Source: Anagrus nilaparvatae
Taxonomy: Eukaryota; Arthropoda; Insecta; Hymenoptera; Mymaridae
NCBI GenBank assembly: GCA_022575985.1
Contig: JAKSXM010000007.1
Coordinates: 33,296,501-33,360,500 of the forward strand
Direction of reading: 5' to 3'
DNA length: 64,000 bases
Shown here: positions 1 through 11,699 of the stretch, one piece after another
Numbering within the stretch: position 1 is the stretch's first letter
Layout of the letters: the number at the start of each line of letters is the position of its first letter
Made by a program: the position numbers and the translations under genes
Notes under the pieces: generated by a model
The model's input: only the letters and a program-made list of their open reading frames with translations
The model's database searches: none
Told to the model about the DNA's origin: nothing

Positions 1-103
1 TATTTTTATACGTTTGAGGCTTAATTGAGCCTAAGTAATTTGATGATTGGCATAATGCTATAGTCAACATTAGATATTATATTTTTAATTTTTCTTTTTA
101 TAT

Positions 104-1110
104 TTAGCATTCATTAGTGTTATATACTGAATGCTTTACATCAAATTTAGTTTTATATTGAAGATTATTATATACACAGTTTATGCACTTTAAATTATTT
201 TCAGTCACATTACCAGAGTCGCAATCATGATTGCCTTACATGGCATTACATCAAAATAGTCATAAGCATAATAACTTTGTGCATCGACATAGACCCGATA
301 TCGGTTATTTCGGACTTGTGTGTAAAGATCTTGAGGTATATCAATTATTGCGCTTGTTGTATTTCTATTGGTCTGGTATGTGTGTATTATGGTACATTTA
401 TCATTCGTGAAATTCCTGAAAATTTCTTTTATTAATATCCTCTACCATTTTCTCTGTACACATATCAGTTAATATGCCTACTATTTTAATTTTAGGATTA
501 ACAAGACTTTTAACTTGAACTACATAGTTGTCCCCTAGTATTTTAGAAAAATTTTACTTAGTTCTTTCAATGTGTTTTGAGTAACAGCATTTTATCGATA
601 AAGAACTATTTCTAGCATTTAATTATAAGTTCGCAACTGTTCATTATTCTTAGAAGTTATAATCAAATCAGGGATTCCAAAGTCAGATGTATAAGTGTTT
701 GGAATATTATTACAATCATCTTTATTAACTTTTTGACTTTTATTAGATACTATATCTGAATATTGAAAATTATTAAAGTTATTTATTATTTTGGATCTCG
801 TTTCAGTACTAATATTTTCATTACTATTCACAGAGTTTGATAATTCTTCTAAATTTTTTATTTTATCGGATAATAATTTGTTGTTTATTTGTAGAGAGGA
901 ATTAAATTCCTTCAATAGTTCACTTTCGGTTTTAAAACTATTATTTATATTTTTTAAATTTGCTTTTAGGCTATCTCATGAGTCATTCTTAGCACTTATT
1001 GTATCTTTTAATAATAAAATTTTATTCATAAAAGATTGATTATTACTATCTACTTTATGAGAGATTTCATTATTTAGTGGATGTTCTTTACTGTCTAATC
1101 TCTAATTTAA
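104..1110 (-). pseudogene. LINE ORF1 (gag-like) remnant: coiled coil, middle domain, zinc knuckles
   Basis: Read on the minus strand, this is a decayed nucleic-acid-binding ORF1 protein of a non-LTR retrotransposon. The longest open part (915-619) is rich in K, N, E and L with coiled-coil spacing. It is followed in other frames by a segment reading VQVKSLVNPKIKIVGI and then RVYVDAQSYYAYDYFDV. The end holds a cysteine/histidine cluster (NHDCDSGN..., KCINCV..., HSVYNTNEC) that stops at about 104. This order (coiled coil, RRM-like domain, CCHC knuckles) is that of CR1/Jockey-clade ORF1 proteins. Several stops and at least two frameshifts break it. The family call is by pattern; the exact clade is not resolved. 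Confidence 0.55.
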
Positions 1111-1613
1111 GAAATACAATAATTATTTTCTTATACAACCTAAAACTTTCGTCATCTTTATCTAATTGGTCGTGTCATTGATGCTCTGTAGTGTTATCGG
1201 CGCACTGTATATACATATTTGTAGAGAATTTTAAATATTAATTTTTTAATTTATAATAATATAAACTGTAAAAATAATTATAAATTTTAATGAAAAATGT
1301 TTTAACTAACAGAAAATTAATTATATTTGTAGATGCAACACATTACATATGAAAATTTATTCGAGTATTTCATCATCCTATTAAAAAATTCGTCGTCTAA
1401 ACAAAAGAAAAATTTATTTTGAGGAATAAAGAGGGTGCTGGCAATAATGCAATATTTTTTTCTTGAGATGAAAATAAAAATAATAACGATTTAATAAAAG
1501 TAATAATGGTTGAAAAAAGTTGATTATTTGAAATTGACATCTCACTGTACAATTGTTCTTATTTATGAATAAAACCACAGTTTTATTTCAATTAAACATG
1601 AAATATGATCTGA

Positions 1614-1656
1614 GGGGGTTAGCGCGCTTCATCGCGCAGGGGGATTTCCCCCCTAG
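1614..1656 (+). mobile_element. Helitron 3' terminus (hairpin plus CTAG)
   Basis: A G-rich lead (GGGGGTTAGCGCGC) is followed by a short GCGCG hairpin and the terminal run CCCCCCTAG at 1656, with T as the next base. Helitrons end in CTRR just downstream of a GC hairpin and insert between A and T. The same terminal module occurs at 30046-30089 and 56610-56651, so it belongs to one family. No matching 5' end could be placed upstream. Confidence 0.7.
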
Positions 1657-1802
1657 TTATTAAATAAATACTATGTTTTAGTACAAGAATTTTGTATTAA
1701 TATAATTTATATAAATTTTTTAATTTATTCGACTATAGAAATTTAGATTTGGTATTATATTTAAACAAAAAAATGAAAAAATAAATATGCAACTCCTCTT
1801 AA

Positions 1803-3370
1803 AATGGCGAAAATAATCCCAATCTTTAAAGATGGAGATAAACATGAAGCAACAGGCCAATATCTTTGATATCTAATATTGACAAAATCTTTGAAAGGCT
1901 CGTGTATAATAGACTAGTAGTTTTTCTCGAAAAAAACAATATATTCGCAAATAACCAATATGGTTTTACTCCTAAAAGAAGTACAAATGACGCCTTGAAA
2001 AAAATTTCTGAATTCATATATAAAAATATCATAGTAAACCAACTATTCCTACTTTTCTTGATTTAAGAAAGGCATTTGAGACAGTAAACCATAATATTTT
2101 AATACACAGGTTGAGCTCTTATGGCATTAGAGGAACTAATAAAAAGTTACTTAAGCGATAGAACACAAGTCGTTAGAATTGATCAAGTAGTTAGTAGTAA
2201 CGTAATGTATCTAAATCTATCCCAAGGAACAATTCTCTAGCCATTATTTTTCATTTTATACATTAATGAGTTATTAAAAATACTACCATCAAATCTAATA
2301 TCCTATGTAGATGCACAGTATCGTACATTCAGGCAACTCTTGGAATAAGGTGCGTGATAATATAAAAAATACTTTGGATATGGTTTTCGACTGGTTATGT
2401 AGTAACCAACTATCTCTAAATGCTGAAAAATCAGTGTATATGGCATTTTCTACCAGCAAAAGGAGCATTCCCGAATATATTAAGGTGGCAGCCTCAATTG
2501 AAAAGACAAAAAAGGTGTCTTTTTCTGGATAGGTTTTCGGGTAGAAATAATTGAGATAATTTTTTCAAAATTGGCACTTTATTAGATTATAAGTTACTAA
2601 AGATTATTATTTTTTTTTTTTTTATATTTTCCAAAATGGCGCGAACAAAATGGCGAGTACAGGTTCTCAAAGTTAGGCCTCACTTTCCACTTTGTACACG
2701 ATTGCGGTCTCCTATTTGTTTTAAAACATACCAAACAAAATTTTTTATGTTTGTGAAACATTTTTCTTCTGGATTGATGGAGCCGATTTTCGGAAAATGG
2801 GAATTTGTGAAAATTATTTAATTTTTTTGAAAAACTGCATTTTTTTCGCATTTTTTTTTAAATTTTTTTTTGAAAAAAAAAAAATTGGAGCATTTTTTAG
2901 AAAAATCACTCCATTAACCCAGAAGACAATTGTATTTTACAAATGTCGCTAAAAAATTAGGAAGATATCTTAATTATTTTTTGAGTTATCGTGTACACAA
3001 ATTCGAAAAACGTTGTTTCGAGAAAAACGCGTTTAAAGTTTAGAATACTGTATCTTACATCTTTCGCGGTGTCTCGCTTAATCTTCTATAACTTTCTTAT
3101 CATTCAAGATATCATTATAAAATTTTTTTTCCATATTCTTGAGATGTTTTAGAACCCAAAACAATAATAAATAGAAAATCGATTTTTTGATCCCTTCAAT
3201 TGAGCCTGCCACCTTAACATACAAATTAATAATAAATCTCTTACTCGTGTTGATGAATATAAGTATTTGGGAGTGATCTTTGAAACTAATATGAAATGGA
3301 AAAAACATATAAGAAATATTACTAATAGATCGAGATATATGCTGTTAATGAAAACTGAAAGTAACAATAT
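1803..3370 (+). pseudogene. LINE reverse transcriptase remnant, split by a TTAA-flanked insertion
   Basis: This is a non-LTR retrotransposon reverse transcriptase of CR1/Jockey type. Visible blocks in order are IIPIFKDGDKHEA, then SNIDKIFERLVYNRL and QYGFTPKRSTNDAL (1866-2030), FLDLRKAFETVNHNIL (about 2055), SQGTIL..PLFFILYINEL (about 2220), SYVDAQ in place of the catalytic YxDD (about 2305), and WLCSNQLSLNAEKS (2390-2440). The frame changes several times. At 2483 the ORF is cut by an element ending at 3213, and it resumes in the same frame at 3218 with a TRVDEYKYLGVIF block, as expected just downstream in this family. Copies like this are inactive: the active-site aspartates are partly lost. 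Confidence 0.85.
2484..3213. mobile_element. TTAA-flanked element with GGTGGCAG terminal inverted repeats
   Basis: The left end begins GGTGGCAGCCTCAATTGAA and the right end is the reverse complement of GGTGGCAGGCTCAATTGAAG, giving about 24-bp inverted termini. TTAA flanks both sides (2480-2483 and 3214-3217). TTAA duplication is the hallmark of piggyBac-type transposition, although these termini start GG rather than the usual CC. The 730-bp interior has no transposase and carries poly-A/T tracts plus the motif GAGAAAAACGCGTTTAAAG at 3020. The element sits inside a reverse transcriptase ORF that is continuous once the element and one TTAA are ignored, which supports the boundaries. Confidence 0.8.
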
Positions 3371-3378
3371 TTAATTAA

Positions 3379-3724
3379 CACAGTTTTTGACCTAAAAATT
3401 GAGATTAGTTCAATAAAAATGATTTCTTTCTTAAAGAAATGAATACTCAGGGAAAAATTAATTGATTTTAAAAAAAAATTTATTATTTTACGATGAAAAT
3501 CAAGCTAGTAATGCATATTATAAGCTCAGAAACAGTCATATTTTAATAGAATTTCAATCATTTTTAAGACAAATTTCAGCAATAATATGCATTATTCGCT
3601 TGATTTTCATCGTAAAATAATAAATTTTTTTTTTAAATCAATTAATTTTTTCCTGAGTATTCATTTCTTCAAGAAAGAAATCATTTTTATTGAACGAATT
3701 TCAATTTTTAGGTCAAAAACTGTG
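3379..3724. mobile_element. TTAA-flanked hairpin element (346 bp)
   Basis: The two halves are inverted copies. CACAGTTTTTGACC opens the left arm and GGTCAAAAACTGTG closes the right arm, with the fold centre near 3555. TTAA lies immediately outside both ends (3375-3378 and 3725-3728). The arms carry a TTTATTATTTTACGATG block that pairs across the centre. A third partial copy of the arm lies in direct orientation at about 3740-3925, so a more complex element may have decayed here. An open frame at 3587-3937 across this palindrome is incidental. Confidence 0.7.
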
Positions 3725-3929
3725 TTAAGTAAATTTTGTTACTTACAGTTTTCCAAGGCTTTTGACCTAGAAAATGGAAATTTGGTACATAAAAATGATT
3801 TCTTTCGTAAAGAAATGAATTGCCAGGGAAAAATACATCGATTTAAAAAAAAAAAATTATTATTTTACAATGAAAATCAAGCGAGTAATGCATGTTTAAA
3901 GTTCAGAAACAGGCATTTTTCAATATATA

Positions 3930-4670
3930 ACTTATAACAATCTGTTTTAAGACAAATTTGAGTAAAATCTTAAATTGACGATAACTTGGCTAAATTTCAT
4001 CAAAAAAAGAAAAGTTTTTTTTCTTCTGGAGTGACTTTCCCCTGGCAATCAGATTTTTTGCCTTGTTTTTAAAAATTTTATTTACCTAAAAAGTTATTTT
4101 GAAAATTAAGGGTAGCTCAGATACGAAAAACACGGTTTTTGACTAATTTAATTACTTTTAACTACCAAAAAATCATGGTGGCAGAAACGACCTCGTAAAA
4201 TTTTTTTTCTTCATTTTTGGTGCTCATAAAAAGTACTTTCTCGTAGAAATGCACATATAAGATTTAAGTGGGTAATCATAGAAAACATTAAACATTCTGT
4301 TAAATGGAACCAAAATCTGAAACCAAACTTATAAATAAAAGCATATCAGAAGTTTCTTAAGATTTAATTACAAATCAAATGGTATGAAATGCATATTTTT
4401 ATTTTTCAAAGTATTTTTTTTAACCGATATTAGTTATTTTTCAATATTTTTAGATATTTAGTAATAACTAATCTAATAGTTAATAAAATTTAATATTTAA
4501 ATACTTGATACAACTTTTAAATTGCAAAAAATTAATTGTTGGTTAGTGTAATAAACTTGCATAGTTAAAAGAAGATAATTTTTTTAATTTAATTAAAAAA
4601 AGAAATTCTCAGTAGAAAAATTAGAGTTTATTGAAACCCAGTGATGATTTTTGATACCTATTTTTAAAAC
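3930..4670. other. AT-rich DNA without recognised gene
   Basis: No coding pattern, RNA gene or clear inverted repeat was seen here. It contains isolated C/G-richer words such as ACTTTCCCCTGGCAATC but nothing identifiable. It probably continues the degraded repeat DNA on either side. Confidence 0.4.
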
Positions 4671-4674
4671 CACT

Positions 4675-4830
4675 ATTTTAAACCACTAAAAGCAAAAATT
4701 TTTAGAAATTGATGTTGAATTTTTTCTAATTGATAAATTTTATTTACTGTGTTTGGTGCCCATATTAAGGACCCGTACATGAGTATTGGTCTCATATGTG
4801 TGTTTTATTAAATTATTTGAGAGAGTCAGG
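4675..4830 (-). pseudogene. LINE reverse transcriptase C-terminal fragment
   Basis: On the minus strand the segment reads RPILMYGSLIWAPNT, then YQLEKIQHQFLKIFAF. This is the conserved region just after the palm/thumb of CR1/Jockey-type reverse transcriptases (compare the family pattern RPILEYGSVIW...QLEKVQHRFLR). No upstream catalytic blocks remain on this strand within the following kilobase. The orientation is opposite to the LINE at 1803-3370, so it is a separate insertion. Confidence 0.7.
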
Positions 4831-6829
4831 ATTATTAAATTTATGCAATACTTTTTAAAGTAATTACATTTTTTTACATTATTAATGATATTATCTATAT
4901 GTAGTATGTACATTAAAACATATCTTTGAAGAAAATTCTAAGGTCTTTTAAAACAGTTATGTTATATTATGTGACTTATCTCATACTTACTTATTTTATA
5001 TTCAGTTTTTTTTCTGAATAGATTAAATTTTGAAAGTATTTTCTATCATTGCTCTAGGACTGTGATATCCGCATAATGTTATTAAAAAATATTTAAACTC
5101 GCACACTAAGGATGAAAGACCTTATAAAAAAAGCAACATAATGAATCAAGCATAATAAAAATCATACAACAAGCATAACAATCAAGAGATAAAATTAAAA
5201 GCCTTACATCTCTCACAAAAACCATAACCATAGCCATAATATGAGTATAGTTATCGCGTGAACTAATATTTTCTAGATTGGCAAAAAAAAAGTTATGCAA
5301 ATATAAAAAAAAAATTTTTTTAAAGAAATCTTTTTTATGGTTTTTTCGTAAAAAATATAGAAAAAAATAAAATATTTGCAAACATTTAGTTCACGCGAAA
5401 CTACAGTTGTGGGCAGTATGTGGTAAAAATATAGAGACAATCGGACAAGGCATTTTTCGGGAATACACCGAACAAGTTATCAAAATGCAGTTTCGAGAAA
5501 AACGCGTTTAAAGATTTTTTTTATGTAGGGCGCTAGCTGGGGCACTTTAGTAAAGAGGATTTAAATACTATTTAAAAAGTTTGTATCTTTATACAATTTT
5601 TTTTTAAAACTGCATTTTTTTTTTATTTTCATCCAATTTTCGCGAGCTCTCAGCGGATTTTTGTGATTCAAATTTTTTTTGTATCAAAAGTTAAATCACA
5701 CATTATATTTTGTTAATAATTATCATTATATTATCATATGAATTTTTTTTTTAAAGAAATAAACTTTTAAGATTAAAATTTTTAATTATTGGTTCGTATT
5801 TTTATGGCTCAATTGGTGATAAAAGCATTATTAAACGCGTCTGTATAACCTGAATTTTATTTATACTGTTAATTGATCAAAAAGAATACATAATAATTTC
5901 TTGTTATTTGATGAGACTTTATGACAATCACGATACATTTTCGCTATTATTCATTTCGAGAAGTGTAATCAAATTTTTACGAATTTTTCAAAAATAATAA
6001 ATTTAAATCTTAGTAAAAAGAACAAGAAATAAATTTAATAAATACTAATCAATTATAAAATTTAATATCTTTATTTAAACATGACTTTTAATTATGAGAA
6101 CAAAATTTTACTTTTATGTATTTAAAAAGACCGTTAACTAGTGAACTATAAATATATAAACCAAAGGCGCTCTGCCACCCCCTCTTGAATATGTGCCTGC
6201 AATATGAAATAAAAAAACCCCATGTATGATATAAAAAAAATTAGATATACGTACATGGAAAAGTTATCCTTGCCCGCTATATCTGCCCAACTTTGATCAT
6301 AATAATTTAAATCTCTTGTAAAATAATGCTATCAAGTTTTTGATAATAAAAGTTTTCATTTTATTTATGCAATGTATTAAATTTTTTGTATATATATGAG
6401 TCATATAAATGATTTAAAGTAATGTCCCACTTGGCGCGCTCGGAATTTGAGTGAAATTAAAAAATTAGTTTTAGGGAAAACGGTTAGAGATAATGAAAAG
6501 AATTTTTAGGGTTCAGATATAGAAGCATGTAAAAAAATTTTTTTAATTATTATAAATTATTACAGAATTTTCTAATCACAAAGTTTTATTCAGCGCGCTG
6601 CTAACATTCGTGCGCTGTTGAATCGACCAATCAGAATCAGAATAAGATACGGTAAAAATTCTGTTACACGTGAGTTTTTAGAAGATGAAAATGACAAAAA
6701 TAGTGGAAGCAAATTCTCATTTAATAGGGATGTAAAATAAAATAGTAATTTTATTTTCTTTTATTTTTTTTCTTTAATATACGTACTTGAGTAGGAATCC
6801 AAGTTTTTTGAGCACCGAAGGGACATTTA
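4831..6829. other. AT-rich intergenic DNA with repeat fragments
   Basis: No gene was recognised. The motif GAGAAAAACGCGTTTAAAG is present at 5495-5513, shared with sites near 3020, 12136 and 18023. A GC-richer patch lies at about 6430-6660 (TTGGCGCGCTCGG and CAGCGCGCTGC), without an identifiable function. Confidence 0.4.
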
Positions 6830-6990
6830 CCCAGATATATAGCAAAAACTACTTTCTTGCTATATTTTAAGCAGGTTGCTTAAAGATTATGTTATATCTC
6901 TGTTTAAAATGGTCATTAAAAAAAATTTTCATTAGACAGAGAATAGAATTAATTGGATTGGGTTGCAATTAAAATACATCCTAACCTCAA
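6830..6990 (-). repeat. Dispersed repeat, copy 1 (partner at 45395-45535)
   Basis: In reverse complement this reads CATTCTCTGTCTAAT, GACCATTTTAAACAGAGATA and AGTAGTTTTTGC.ATATATCTGG, in the same order and spacing as 45395-45535 on the plus strand. It is therefore an interspersed repeat of unknown class. Each copy lies within about 1 kb of a tRNA-headed repeat, but on opposite sides of it, so the two are not one collinear unit. Confidence 0.65.
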
Positions 6991-7679
6991 AAAAGGCACA
7001 CCTTTCTGATACTTTGCTTTGAGTTCCTTAGACCATTTGAATAAAGAACAAGTAAGGAATAGATAATATTTACCTCGCCCTATAGTTTTTTTTGTTAGAA
7101 GATTTGAATCCCCTTTTTTGGTATTTGAAAAAAACCGCTTTGTTTTTTTATCAATTAAAATTATTCTAAACGATGGAATATGATTTTTCACTTTTCTTAC
7201 ATTCGCAGTTTGCTAAAAAGAGTATATTCTCTTTTCTTTAAATACAAATATAAATTTAAGTCCAAAGAATACAAATTTTCAATTTTCTGCTTTCTGCTTC
7301 ACTTTCAAACCGACTATACTTGATTGTTATCACTTTGGGACCTATCTTTCATTTTTTATTCTTTATTATTTAAAGTTACGTCGCTAAATGCTTGTCCTAT
7401 CTCGACAGAAAAAAGGCAAGGACGAAGTTAAAAAAGGTAAATCTTCTCTCTGTGTGCATACCTTAGAAAAAGAAGAAAGAAACTATTGGCATTAAAATCG
7501 CTCAAAAATTAGGAAAATATTTTTTTGAACCAGAGCTACATAATGCATAACAAACAAAGGATGTTAATAATTTTACTACTAAACGTGATATAATTTAAAT
7601 ATTCAACGTAGTAAATCAGTAAAATTTTCATAAAAAATTATTAAAAAATTTTTTTATCAATGTTCCAATAATTTTTTGC

Positions 7680-7843
7680 ATCTAAATATTGTGTAATGAT
7701 GTTATAAAAACAATTTAATTGCAAAAAGTATTTTCAATAAATATTTCTCAATCGAAAAAAATGCCAGATCCGTTGGGATTTGAACCCACGATTATTTTAT
7801 ATCTAGTGAAATCGCTTTAGCCAACTAAACTATGGCGTCTGGG
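7680..7843 (-). repeat. tRNA-headed SINE-like repeat, copy 1
   Basis: On the minus strand 7843-7763 folds like a tRNA. It has a box A (TAGTTTAGTTGG), a D-arm, an imperfect anticodon arm with loop CTAGATA (AGA in the anticodon position), a T-arm GTGGG-TTCAAAT-CCCAA, and an acceptor end. Box B (GGTTCAAATCC) is good. Mismatches in the anticodon and T stems and an extra acceptor base argue against a working tRNA. Downstream, about 80 bp (CGATTGAGAAAT... to ATTACACAATATT) is shared with 45700-45790, so head plus body repeats as a unit. This is the structure of a tRNA-derived SINE: a Pol III promoter with an unrelated tail. Confidence 0.65.
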
Positions 7844-8295
7844 CCAATTCACCGACACTATTACCACATTATTTTTTTATTGTTTATTATTTTGACAAAA
7901 TTATTTTATTATTTTTTTTTTAGTTTATTATTTTTGCAAAAAATTATTGGAAAATTGATAAAAAATTTTTTAATAATTTAGATTTAATAATAGAAATATA
8001 TTGATTGTTATTATTTAATAAGTGGAAATTTTAATCTTCCAAAGTGTTATTTTACTACAGATAATAATAAATCATGAATATATATATACAAATAACAATA
8101 ATAATGTAATAAATACAAATGCTCTTCACATTTATACTTATTTAAATAATTTCAAATTTATGCAATTGAACAAAAATATAGTAATCAATTAAAATATATA
8201 TCATAGTAAATAATTGATAATTAACATCGATAAATAATAAGTTTAAAATATAAGTGATAACTTAATTAAATTTTTTATAGTAAATTGAAATAAAC
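7844..8295. other. AT-rich DNA, no feature seen
   Basis: The segment is runs of A/T with no open frame, inverted repeat or RNA signal that could be supported. Confidence 0.4.
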
Positions 8296-8375
8296 TACAC
8301 TGGAACCTCGATTATCCGGACTAGGTGAGACTAACCCCGATCCGGATATCTGAAAATCCGGTTAATACGGAAAAA
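8296..8375 (+). mobile_element. pogo/Tigger-type terminal repeat remnant
   Basis: The words CACTGGAACCTCGATTATCC and then GATCCGGATATCTGAAAATC resemble the terminal inverted repeats of pogo/Tigger elements (Tc1-mariner superfamily), which begin near CAGTRGAACCTCGATTATCC. TA precedes the terminus. Only one end is recognisable. No matching inverted end and no transposase was found, so this is a truncated terminus or a short non-autonomous relic. Confidence 0.55.
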
Positions 8376-8590
8376 GTAAAAAAATTTGCCCATAAAATAA
8401 AAAAATGGTTAGGGTGATTAAAAGTTTATTTTAAGGGATTAAAATTTTTATTGGTAGTGCATAATTTAACATGGATCTAAAAAAAAACTTTAATTGAAAA
8501 AATTTGTCAGAAATAAACCAAAACACGTAAAATTTAAAACTAAATCCTGAAAATAAAAAAAGGCAGAAAAAAAAGTTTATACATATGTAT

Positions 8591-9635
8591 TAGAGTGGAC
8601 CTATTTTTGGACTTTGTGGAAAAACTTTGCTCCCCGGGTTTTTTTGTGAAGTTTTAGTCATAAAAAGTTCCCAGTTCCAAGGATTTTGCTTTAGCCCTGC
8701 AAAAACACGTGCCTGTAACCACATCAATTTTCCCATTTAAATAACATGGGAATTTTTAGTTTTTAGCTATACAAATTTTCACAAAAGCCAAAAAGCGTTT
8801 TAAAATGCTAATTTTTACTGGAAAACATACTATTAAATGTTGTTAAGACATACAAAACACCCTGCATTCATTCCAAAGGGAATTTTGGGGCTAGAAACGC
8901 AAATTTACCGAGTCCCAATTTCAGGGTTTTCAAAAAAAGTCAATTTTTATCATTATCTTTGAAAAGTAATATCTTAAAAACTAATTGAAGAAAAGAGACG
9001 AGTAAAAAATTTTTGGAAACTTAAAGCTTGTAAAAAATTATTAAGGCCTTTAAAATTCAATTTCGTCAAAATTTACAATTTTGGCAGCAATTTAAATAAA
9101 TTTAAAAATTTGTCATTTCGGGTCAAAAATTACCAGTAGCTTAATTGACTATAGCGCTAAGAGAAACAGTGATTAAAATATACGGCTTACGTCGTTTGAA
9201 AGGTGACACTTATACCAAAAAAAGTGAACCAACCAGAAGTGTTTTGGTTAATTTTTGAGGTTGTAGCTTTTTATCGAAAATTACCGAAAAACCCTGTTTT
9301 ATAAGATTGAGCAAAAATGTAAATTTGCGTTTCTAGCCCCAAAATTCCCTTTGGGATGAATTCAGGGCGGTTTGTTTGTCTTTACAACATATAAAAGTAT
9401 GTTTTCTAGTAAAAATTAGCATTTTAAAACGCTTTTTGGCTTTTGTGAAAATTTGTATAGCTAAAAACTCAATAACCCATGTTATTTAAATGGGAAAATT
9501 GATGTGTTTACAGGCACGTGTTTTTGCAGGGCTAAAGCAAAATCCTTGGAACTGGGAACTTTTTATGACTAAAACTTCACAATAAAACCCGGGGAGCAAA
9601 GTTTTTCCACAAAGTCCAAAAATAGGTCCACTCTA
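8591..9635. mobile_element. hAT-like foldback MITE, copy 1
   Basis: The element starts TAGAGTGGACC and ends GGTCCACTCTA. About 320 bp at each end pair with one another (8591-8908 with about 9315-9635), and the spacer lacks any ORF. The tip TAGAG fits the hAT terminus pattern YARNG. A second copy at 24132-25177 is nearly the same length and sequence. Flanking 8-mers here (ATATGTAT and ATGTACAT) match at only 5 of 8 positions, so the duplication has decayed. No transposase is present, so mobilisation would need one in trans. Confidence 0.75.
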
Positions 9636-9964
9636 ATGTACATGGTAAAGTTAATTCTAAGTAAATTATTAAAATAAGTGAAATATATTAAAATAAAATA
9701 ATAAGTAATTGTCTGTAACAGAAGGGTGGCATTTCATATTTATGAAAACACTATGTATTAGATTTAGTATTCGCAAATTTCAATTTAGAAGTTTACGAAA
9801 CTAATTTTCCATTACTAAAAGTTGCTGTATTTCACACTCATTTAGATTTTAAAGTTAGTCTGAAACCTACAGTAATTAAAACTTGTAAAATTTCATTTCT
9901 TGTTAAAATTTCATTTTCTTGTAAAAATTAATTTTAAATAAGCTAATTATACAGAAATTTTTTC

Positions 9965-11690
9965 AGAATTGAGTAAAGTGGATTGGCATACTAAGCTAAA
10001 AAATACTAATGTAAATTAATGTACTACAATATTTTATGATATTCTTTATAAACTAATTAATAAATATGTACCACGTGAAATAAAATATAAAGATAAATTC
10101 CCAATATTTTTTTCACAAAAATTAAAACGATTAATTAAAATAAAAAAAAAACTATCAAGCTCAATACAAAAGATTCAAATCACATCCTCGATCTCATTAT
10201 TATTATAAAAAATTTAGTAAACAAAGGACATACTGTACTTACATATATGAATTAGATTATAAAAATTATATAAAAAAAAATAGTAATATAAATCAAAAAC
10301 CATTCTGGTCACATATGGATACTAATAAAAAAGATTATATTCCTTCAGGAATGTATTATAATAATAATAAAGATATAGCTGATGCTTTCGCTAATTACTT
10401 TCAAAGCACATTTAAAATATCACATGTAAACTCTTTAAGAAAAAATTAAAATAAATCAATCTCCAGGTACATGTAAGATACATCCACATTTCATTATAAA
10501 TTGTAGTCAATATTTGTATTTAGTATTTGTATAATTTATTTAATATTACTAATTTAATATTACCTTTGTTTAAGTATAAGTTATTTAATATTATTAATTT
10601 AATATTACCTTTGTTTATTATATTTAATTTATCAATAAGTCAAGGTGAATTACCTGACATGTGGAACAACATGGCTCAATGTCAAAAAAATCAACAATAA
10701 CAAATTTATTTACATTTAAAGAATATGTTTTAGAGGTATTTAATAGAGGTAACCCTGTCTATGTACTTTACACAGATATCGTCAAAGCCTTAATGAATTA
10801 TTAAGAAAATACCCTGCCAACTAGCTGGCACTAAGGTTCCATTAACTTTTTTTTTATTTCTATTAACTTTTAAGAGTTTTTTTTATTGATCAAAAATTTT
10901 AGAACGAATTTTCAAAAAATTAATTATCAGATTCGAGATACCGAGTAAAAACCATATTTTCAAATATAAGTACTTTCATGGAACTAAATAAAGTATTACA
11001 CCAAAAAAAAAAATATTGCAGTTTTGAAATTTTTTTTTGTTTTTTTAATTTTGAGGAAAAAATTTTGAAAAAATTTGGCATCAGAAAATTACTGTAAACA
11101 AACTTTCTAAAACTAGTATTCTCATTGAAATAAATTAGGTACTACGTCCAAAAAGAAAAAAAAATTGGTGTTTTACTTTTTTTAAAAACCGGTTTTTTAG
11201 CTTCCTGGGCCTCAAAACGTGCTTATATGCCAAAAAATCAAAAATCGAAATTTGACCTATCACAATTAAACGAATAAAGAATAGAAAAAATTTAATGAAT
11301 ATGGTATTACTGGTAATCTATTGAAATGATTCGAGTCATATTTAAGTAATAGAAAATTGATTGTCAAAATTAATAATATTGAATCAAAAGAAATAGATTG
11401 CATATCTGGTGTGCCACAGGGTTCTAAATTAGGGCCACTGTTGTACATAATATATGTTAATGATTTAGCAAATAGTATACATAGCTCAAAATTTTTATTA
11501 TACATTGATGATCTCAAACTTTTTAAGGAAATAGAAAATAATACAGACAAAAATTTGTTTAATGAAGATATTAAATAACCGGAAAACAAATAATGGTCTT
11601 TCGTTAAACTTTAATAAATGCAAAATTATGATTTTCAATAAAAAGAAAAAAATTATTAAAATTGGTAAAGAGATCAAATATAAAATTGGA
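9965..11690 (+). pseudogene. LINE ORF2 remnant (linker and reverse transcriptase), interrupted
   Basis: An open stretch at about 10150-10441 lacks a start codon. It reads YKRFKSHPRSHYYYKKF, then QKPFWSHM and DIADAFANYFQSTFK, the linker before the reverse transcriptase in CR1/Jockey-type ORF2 proteins. Next come INQSPG..IHPHFIINC (about 10452), ISQGELPDMWN (about 10630), and a TITNLFTF..VLEVFNRGNPVYVLYTDIVKA block ending near 10800. Satellite-like DNA interrupts at about 10806-11265. The frame then resumes with NEYGITGNLLK, FESYLSNRKLIVKI, SGVPQGSKLGPLLYIIYVND (11404-11463) and the catalytic YIDDLK (about 11502). Stops and frameshifts show it is dead. Confidence 0.85.
10806..11265. repeat. Satellite-like insert (two ~153-bp units plus unique end)
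   Basis: Two diverged units carry the landmark 'AGTACTTTCATGG...ACGTCCAAAAAG' about 153 bp apart (near 10964 and 11117). They are followed by a unique end containing TTTTTTAGCTTCCTGGG and GTGCTTATATGCCAAAAAAT. The same units and the same end occur at 43600-45060. The segment sits inside the LINE ORF2. TTAA is present at both sides (left GAATTATTAAG, right CACAATTAAACG), but no terminal inverted repeats were seen. Confidence 0.6.
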
Positions 11691-11699
11691 TAGAGATAT

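Noticed and set aside
7763..7843. A functional tRNA gene
   Set aside because: The arm pairing has mismatches, the acceptor has an extra base, and the same head recurs with a shared non-tRNA body at 45.7 kb. It is better explained as a SINE-like repeat.
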